Source: Zoogloea sp016790385 (lineage in GTDB: Bacteria > Pseudomonadota > Gammaproteobacteria > Burkholderiales > Rhodocyclaceae). Taken from it: a stretch of DNA of 64,000 nt. The translations under genes and the position numbers were made by a program. Below, piece by piece: positions 59,841 to 64,000 of the stretch. Below the pieces are notes generated by a model. That model was given only the letters and a program-made list of their open reading frames with translations, was not told the DNA's origin and ran no database searches. The stretch is taken from NCBI RefSeq assembly GCF_041916735.1, contig NZ_JAYRYY010000002.1. The stretch is one strand, 5' to 3'. Each line of letters opens with the position of its first letter. Position 1 is the first letter of the stretch.

Positions 59841-61501
59841 GCGGCCTCCTGGAGGGTGGTGGAGGCCGGCTGACGCGCGGCATCCACGTTGAGGCCCATC
59901 TTGCCGGCCACGGCTTCGAGCCGTTCGTTGATTTCCACCGGGTAGGCGATGCCGGCGACAAAACGGTCGGGGCGCAACACGACGATGGACCCCGGGTGCT
60001 CGCCGAACCAGTCCTTGAGACGCATCTGCTCGTCGCCGATGACTTCGGTCGCGTCGCTGATGTCCACCCGGCGCTGCATCTGCACCACCGGCTTGGCGGT
60101 GAGGATGCGCGCGTTCATGGCAGCCAGGATGGCCTTGCTGCGCGGGGTCAGCCAGTAGTTGGGGTCGGCGCCCCAGGACAGCAGCGCAAAGCCGGTGCCG
60201 ATCACGTCATCAAGCAGCTTCACCTCGCCCGATTGGGTGCGCACCCGGGGCTGGATGAAGAGGCGACCGACGGGCGAATTTCCGCGCGCCGTCTTTTCAT
60301 GGACGACCAGACCTTCCGAATAGAAGGGCATGGGCTTGTAGCGCATCTCGCTGAAATAGCGCTTCACCGCCGGGATCTGGTTGAGCAGCCAGGTGCTCAC
60401 GTCGCGCACGGCGGCCTTGAAGACATTGCGCGGGTAGAAGATGCGCCCGGCCGCCACCGACAGGTCGATCATGGCCTTGGCGTGGGGCGGACGCTCGATG
60501 TTGTAGGTCTCGAGCAGGGTGTCGGAGGCCAGCCCCTTGACCACCCAGGCCAGCTTCCAGGCCAGGTTGGTGGCATCGCGCATACCGGTGTTGTAACCCT
60601 GACCCTGCCACACGGGCATGATGTGGGCCGCGTCGCCGGAGAGCATCACACGGCCCACCTTCCAGCGGTCGGCGATGCGGGCGTTGTGGGTATAAACACG
60701 CTTGCGGATGAAGTCGAGCTTGTTGATGTCGGTGCCGGGGGGCAGCACCTTGCCCAGCAGCTCGGCCATGCGCGCCGGAGCGGTGATCTGCTCCTCGGTC
60801 TCGCCTTCCCACACCATGAACTCGAAGCGGCGCACGCCGTCGGGCAGGGCCACCGACACGTAGGGACGCTTGGGGTCGGAGTGCATATAGATGTAGGGCA
60901 CGCCGAGGGGATCGTTGCGAATGTCCACCACCAGCCACTGGGAGGTGTCGGTGAAGCCGCCGAAGCCGACGCCCAACTGGGTGCGCACCACACTGCGGCC
61001 GCCATCGGCGCCCACAAGGTAGCGGCAGCGCAGGGTTTGGGGGGTGCCCGCGTGGCTGAGCTTGAGGGTGACACCGTCCTTGTCCTGCTCGAAAGACTGG
61101 AGTTCGGTGGACATCTGGACCCGCGCATTGTCAAAGCGCTTGAGGCCCTCCATCAGCTCCCGATCCACCGCCGGCTGGTTGAAGGCGTTGCGGCGCGACC
61201 AGCCGAACTCGTCGGTGCGCGGCTCGATGGAGGCATACACCCGGCCGCTGGCATTGACGAAGCGCATCCAGTGGTAAGGGGTCAGGTGCTGCTGCACCTG
61301 CTCCACAAGACCAATGCCCTGGATGCTGCGCAGACATTCGTCGTCCATGCCGACCGCGCGGGGGTAATCGATCAGGGCGTCGCCCTTTTCAAGGAGCATC
61401 ACGCTGATGCCGTGCAAACCGAGGGTGTTGGCAATGGTCAGACCGACCGGGCCGGCTCCGACAACGATCACGTCCGCGTCGAAACGATGGATTTCGCTCA
61501 T
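59837..61501 (-). CDS. mhpA: 3-(3-hydroxyphenyl)propionate hydroxylase
   Basis: 554 residues, FAD-dependent aromatic hydroxylase, the entry enzyme of the operon. N-terminal FAD motif VIVVGAGPVGLTIANTLGL (residues about 10-28), the DG-type motif VGADGGRSVVR (about 168), and the second FAD contact SGDAAHIMPVWQGQGYNTGM (about 290). The C-terminal thioredoxin-like extension ends VDARQ-type sequence, as in MhpA. First gene of the minus-strand operon, directly behind the predicted promoter and MhpR-like operator. Confidence 0.94.
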   Translation of the reverse strand: MSEIHRFDADVIVVGAGPVGLTIANTLGLHGISVMLLEKGDALIDYPRAVGMDDECLRSIQGIGLVEQVQQHLTPYHWMRFVNASGRVYASIEPRTDEFGWSRRNAFNQPAVDRELMEGLKRFDNARVQMSTELQSFEQDKDGVTLKLSHAGTPQTLRCRYLVGADGGRSVVRTQLGVGFGGFTDTSQWLVVDIRNDPLGVPYIYMHSDPKRPYVSVALPDGVRRFEFMVWEGETEEQITAPARMAELLGKVLPPGTDINKLDFIRKRVYTHNARIADRWKVGRVMLSGDAAHIMPVWQGQGYNTGMRDATNLAWKLAWVVKGLASDTLLETYNIERPPHAKAMIDLSVAAGRIFYPRNVFKAAVRDVSTWLLNQIPAVKRYFSEMRYKPMPFYSEGLVVHEKTARGNSPVGRLFIQPRVRTQSGEVKLLDDVIGTGFALLSWGADPNYWLTPRSKAILAAMNARILTAKPVVQMQRRVDISDATEVIGDEQMRLKDWFGEHPGSIVVLRPDRFVAGIAYPVEINERLEAVAGKMGLNVDAARQPASTTLQEAA

Positions 61502-61601
61502 TGAATGTCTCCAGGCTTTCCCGGTTCGCCTGGGGAAACCCGCCGCGGAGTACGCGATGGGCCGGCGCCGGAAATTACGTTATGAGAAACTTGTTGAGCG
61601 G

Positions 61602-61629
61602 ATTCTAGGGTTGCAGCCGCGCCGGGCAA
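61602..61629 (-). promoter_or_regulatory. Predicted mhpA promoter
   Basis: Minus strand TTGCCC (61629-61624), 16 bp, TAGAAT (61607-61602), giving a start point near 61595 and a leader of about 95 nt. The weak -35 fits an activated promoter. Confidence 0.5.
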
Positions 61630-61642
61630 AAAATAAAATCGA

Positions 61643-61661
61643 AACGTCCACCAGATGCACA
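61643..61661 (-). promoter_or_regulatory. MhpR-type operator
   Basis: Imperfect palindrome TGTGCATCTGGTGGACGTT (minus strand), with GTGCA and TGGAC half-sites. Its centre lies about 57 bp upstream of the predicted mhpA start point, where E. coli MhpR activates (-58), and its text resembles the enteric operator. Confidence 0.6.
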
Positions 61662-61682
61662 ACGCTGATTTAAAACAATAAA

Positions 61683-62492
61683 TTGCCACGCAAAAACACC
61701 GGATCGGACTACCCCCAGGTGCGCGGCCTGACCCGCGGACTGGACCTGCTGCGGGCCATCAACGTGCAGGAAGGGGGCCGTTCAAGCCTCGGCCAGCTCG
61801 CCGAAGTCACCGGCCTGCATCGCACCACGGTGCGCCGCCTGCTGGAGACATTGATCGCCGAAGGCTATGTGCGGCGCAGTGATTCGGACGACAGCTATTG
61901 CCTGGCCTTGCGGGTGCGCTCCCTGGCGGAAGGCTTCCGGGATGACGACTGGATCTCCGGCATCGTCGCGCCGGCGCTGTCGGAATTGCTCCAGGCGGTG
62001 GTGTGGCCATCGGACCTGACCACCCCCCAGGGCGCCCACCTGGTGATCCGCGAATCCACCCACCGCTTCAGCCCCCTGTCCTTCCACCGGGCCATGGTGG
62101 GCCAGACCATGCCCATGCTGCTCACCGCCGCCGGCCGCGCCTTCCTGGCCGCCTGCCCGGATGATCAAAGAGAGGAAATCCTGCAACTGGTGCGCACCGG
62201 CGACGACGACCAGGCCCGCCTGGCCACCGACGAGCGCTTTGTGCACAACGTGCTGGGGCGCACCCGGGAGCAGGGCTACGGCAGCAACGACGGGGAATGG
62301 ACCTCCCAACGCAAGGTGGGGGCCATTGCGCTACCTATTCTGCTGAATCACCGCCCACTGGGAGCGATCAACATCGTGTACCTGAACCGCATGGTCACGC
62401 CCCGGGAGGCGGAGCGGCGCTACCTGCCGGCGCTACAGCGGGCGGTGAGCCGGATCGAGGAGAAGCTGGCTGAGCAGCAGGGGCTGAGGTGA
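61683..62492 (+). CDS. mhpR: IclR-family activator of the mhp operon
   Basis: 269 residues, starting TTG at 61683. N-terminal winged helix (TRGLDLLRAINVQEGGRSSL, LHRTTVRRLLETLIAEGYVR, about 15-75) and C-terminal IclR effector domain (STHRFSPLSFHRAMVGQTMP, about 122-142). Both blocks are close to E. coli MhpR as I know it, including EGFRDDDWIS. In enterics MhpR activates mhp with 3-hydroxyphenylpropionate-type inducers. It is divergent from mhpA with 181 bp between, containing the operator. Confidence 0.92.
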   Translation: MPRKNTGSDYPQVRGLTRGLDLLRAINVQEGGRSSLGQLAEVTGLHRTTVRRLLETLIAEGYVRRSDSDDSYCLALRVRSLAEGFRDDDWISGIVAPALSELLQAVVWPSDLTTPQGAHLVIRESTHRFSPLSFHRAMVGQTMPMLLTAAGRAFLAACPDDQREEILQLVRTGDDDQARLATDERFVHNVLGRTREQGYGSNDGEWTSQRKVGAIALPILLNHRPLGAINIVYLNRMVTPREAERRYLPALQRAVSRIEEKLAEQQGLR

Positions 62493-62525
62493 GTTTTGTG
62501 TTCGCGGAGAAGTAACATGACAAGA

Positions 62526-63804
62526 GGGCACCTCGAATAACCCGAGGTTTTCAATGAATTCCGCCGCGCAACGATGATCGCGACCAAATTCGGCTCAATT
62601 TCGCTGAGCAAACACCGCCTATCCCTGCGGTGTCGCCCCGTTTTTGCCTCGAATCGCCTCGGGCACCGGCGATTCGGCCCATTTCGGGCGTCAGAAGGCC
62701 TCGATTCCGGCCGCCTGGAAATGGACCAGCCGCTTCAGGTTGTAGCGGGCCGCCATCATCGTCATGGCGAAGTTCGCCCGCGCCTGACCGATGGTGCGCA
62801 GCAGCTTGCCACCCATCTGTTCGATGGCTCCGAACACGTGCTCGACCCGCGCGCGCGTCTTGGCGATGCGCGTGTTGCGCCGCTGCTGGCATTCGGACAA
62901 CGGTTTGTTGCGCTTGCCCTTCCGCTGGATCTGGTTGCGAAAGCCGTTCTCCTTCAACCACGCTTCACGCTCATCGGACGGGTAGCCCCGGTCAGCATAG
63001 ACATCCCGGCTCGTGTTGCTCGTGTCGAAGACGTTGTCAAAGTGCTGGCTGTCGTGCGTGCTGGCCGTGTCGGTCTCGATCCGACGGATGATCTTGTATT
63101 TCTTGTCGACGTTGATCGACAGCTTGTAGCCGAAGTAGATCTTGCCGTGCTTCTTGGTCCAGGTCGCGTCGGTGTCCTTCTGGCGCCGCTTCGCCGGCTT
63201 CCAATCGGCAGGCATCGCGCCTTGCCCGATCAGTTCTTTCTCGCCCCGGCTGTTGTGCTGCTTGGGCGCCGGCACCAGCGTGGCGTCGATGATCTGACCA
63301 CCGCGGGCGATGAACCCTTTCTGAAGCAACTGCGCCGAGACGCCGTCGAACAAGGCCTTCGCGCCCGCTTCGCCGATCCGGTTCTCAAAGGTCCACACCG
63401 TGGTGCGATCCGGAACGTTCGCGGCGTTCGCCAGACCGCAAAAACGCTTGTAGCTCATCCGGTCGAGCAACTGGTACTCCATCTGCTCATCGGACAGGTT
63501 GTACAGGCGTTTCAACACCAAGATGCGCACCATCGTCTCGGTCGGATACGGCGGACGGCCGCCCTGCGGACTTACCGGACGCGGTGCGACTCGATCCAAC
63601 TCCGCCGCCAACGCGGCAAAGTCAATGTGCGACTCGATCTCGGCCAGAGGGTCGCCAAGCGAGTCGATCTTCTTACGGTGGTGTTCGTCGGCAAACAGAT
63701 CAGTCTTGATGGCACTACGCTGTTTCATCGGGACAAGCTGCAGCAGGGTTCAGGACGATGTAATTTTACCAAGGGTGGGCGAGCCGAGGTTTTTCGAGGC
63801 GCCC
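62526..63804 (-). mobile_element. IS5-family insertion sequence, about 1.28 kb
   Basis: Bounded by imperfect inverted repeats: GGGCACCTCGAATAACCC at 62526-62543 and, reading inward from the right end, GGGCGCCTCGAAAAACCT at 63804-63787 (15 of 18 bases match). It carries one intact transposase gene. Flanks AAGA and GATC do not show a target duplication. The right end abuts a fragment of a related IS, so this copy may have inserted into or recombined with an older one. Confidence 0.85.
62691..63728 (-). CDS. IS5-family DDE transposase
   Basis: 345 residues. An N-terminal DUF772-type region (RILVLKRLYNLSDEQMEYQL, RFCGLANAANVPDRTTVW) precedes the DDE catalytic core: first Asp in IIDATLVPAP (near 149), second in RDVYADRGYPSD (near 248), and Glu in KTRARVEHVFGAIEQM (near 300). 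Full length with no stop, so the element could be active. The start used is ATG at 63728. Confidence 0.92.
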   Translation of the reverse strand: MKQRSAIKTDLFADEHHRKKIDSLGDPLAEIESHIDFAALAAELDRVAPRPVSPQGGRPPYPTETMVRILVLKRLYNLSDEQMEYQLLDRMSYKRFCGLANAANVPDRTTVWTFENRIGEAGAKALFDGVSAQLLQKGFIARGGQIIDATLVPAPKQHNSRGEKELIGQGAMPADWKPAKRRQKDTDATWTKKHGKIYFGYKLSINVDKKYKIIRRIETDTASTHDSQHFDNVFDTSNTSRDVYADRGYPSDEREAWLKENGFRNQIQRKGKRNKPLSECQQRRNTRIAKTRARVEHVFGAIEQMGGKLLRTIGQARANFAMTMMAARYNLKRLVHFQAAGIEAF

Positions 63805-63878
63805 GATCTTGTATTTCTTGTCGACGTTGATCGACAGCTTGTAGCCGAAGTAGCTCTTGCCGTGCTTCTTGGTCCAGG
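63805..63878 (-). mobile_element. 74-bp internal fragment of a second IS5-type transposase gene
   Basis: Matches 63090-63163 of the adjacent transposase gene at all but one base, in the same orientation, and begins at the base after the right inverted repeat. Similarity stops after GGTCCAGG. It is a relic of another copy. Confidence 0.85.
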
Positions 63879-63915
63879 GCCATTGCACTTACCTGTCATC
63901 TGCGCCCCCGCATAT

Positions 63916-64000
63916 TCAAACAACATTCCACGATGCAAAAACCCGTTCACACTCAACAGCTTGCGCAAGCACCTTGTGAACCTCATCCAAAAGGCGTCTA
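63916..64000 (-). CDS. Possible 3' end of a gene entering from the right edge
   Basis: In the minus frame ending TGA at 63916, the last 27 codons read RRLLDEVHKVLAQAVECERV and on to FASWNVV. The acidic/hydrophobic spacing looks like a helical protein terminus rather than a shadow. The rest lies outside the window, so the product is unknown. Confidence 0.3.
   Translation of the reverse strand, partial: RRLLDEVHKVLAQAVECERVFASWNVV

Noticed and set aside
59996..61504. 502-codon open frame antisense to mhpA
   Set aside because: Reverse-strand shadow of a well-conserved hydroxylase; composition typical of antisense frames.
63750..63986. 78-codon minus-strand frame at the IS right end
   Set aside because: Its second half is the relic IS fragment read out of frame; the neighbouring frame ending at 63916 looks more natural.

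Overview
The window is high-GC, gene-dense chromosomal DNA. Protein families and layout suggest a betaproteobacterium, most likely Rhodocyclales (Azoarcus/Thauera type); this is inferred from gene content, as no rRNA or tRNA was seen. About 55 coding regions are supported, and no CRISPR array is visible.

Layout. 1-6.9 kb: the uvrA 3' end, a REC-ANTAR regulator, a DUF1186/SEC-C protein, YceH, Lgt, then on the minus strand an outer-membrane barrel with a secreted Lys/Glu repeat protein, AzlCD and a GNAT enzyme. 7-13.9 kb: a six-gene minus-strand heavy-metal RND efflux operon whose overlapping members are joined by ATGA/GTGA junctions, with His-rich accessory proteins. 14-18 kb: a VF530 protein, TRIC channel, pirin, old yellow enzyme and two small heat-shock proteins behind a heat-shock-type promoter. 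18-21.7 kb: a hybrid histidine kinase with a THI5/NMT1 sensor domain and a LysR regulator. 22-28.8 kb: an accessory plus-strand cluster of AAA+ ATPase, start-less SPINDLY/OGT-type glycosyltransferase, DegT sugar aminotransferase, MmgE/PrpD and ATP-grasp enzyme. 29.3-37.3 kb: a three-gene restriction-modification operon (beta-class DNA methyltransferase, AlbA_2 ATP-binding protein, DEAH helicase/PD-(D/E)xK nuclease). 37.7-45 kb: a MalT-like LuxR regulator, acyl-CoA dehydrogenase, acyl-CoA ligase and a MOSC protein. 45-48.7 kb: a HigB/HigA-ImmA toxin-antitoxin pair, a methylmalonyl-CoA decarboxylase-type protein and an EamA exporter. 48.7-49.5 kb: a gene-free block of hairpins between diverged direct repeats. 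49.5-62.5 kb: an mhp (3-phenylpropanoid meta-cleavage) operon interleaved with a Liv-type ABC transporter, divergent from mhpR. 62.5-64 kb: an IS5-family element abutting a fragment of a related copy.

How the genes work together. The mhp operon encodes the complete route from 3-(3-hydroxyphenyl)propionate: hydroxylase MhpA, extradiol dioxygenase MhpB, hydrolase MhpC, hydratase MhpD, aldolase MhpE and acylating acetaldehyde dehydrogenase MhpF, which yields acetyl-CoA. The Liv genes probably supply uptake in place of the MhpT permease of enterics. An MhpR-like palindrome lies about 57 bp upstream of the predicted mhpA start point. A terminator-like hairpin separates mhpE from livH, and three hairpins separate livMG from livF.

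The best candidates for something undescribed are the AAA/OGT/DegT/PrpD/ATP-grasp cluster with its out-of-frame AAA-OGT junction, the five-hairpin element at 49.2-49.3 kb, and the restriction operon whose AlbA_2 gene carries four poly-C runs in a repeated linker.
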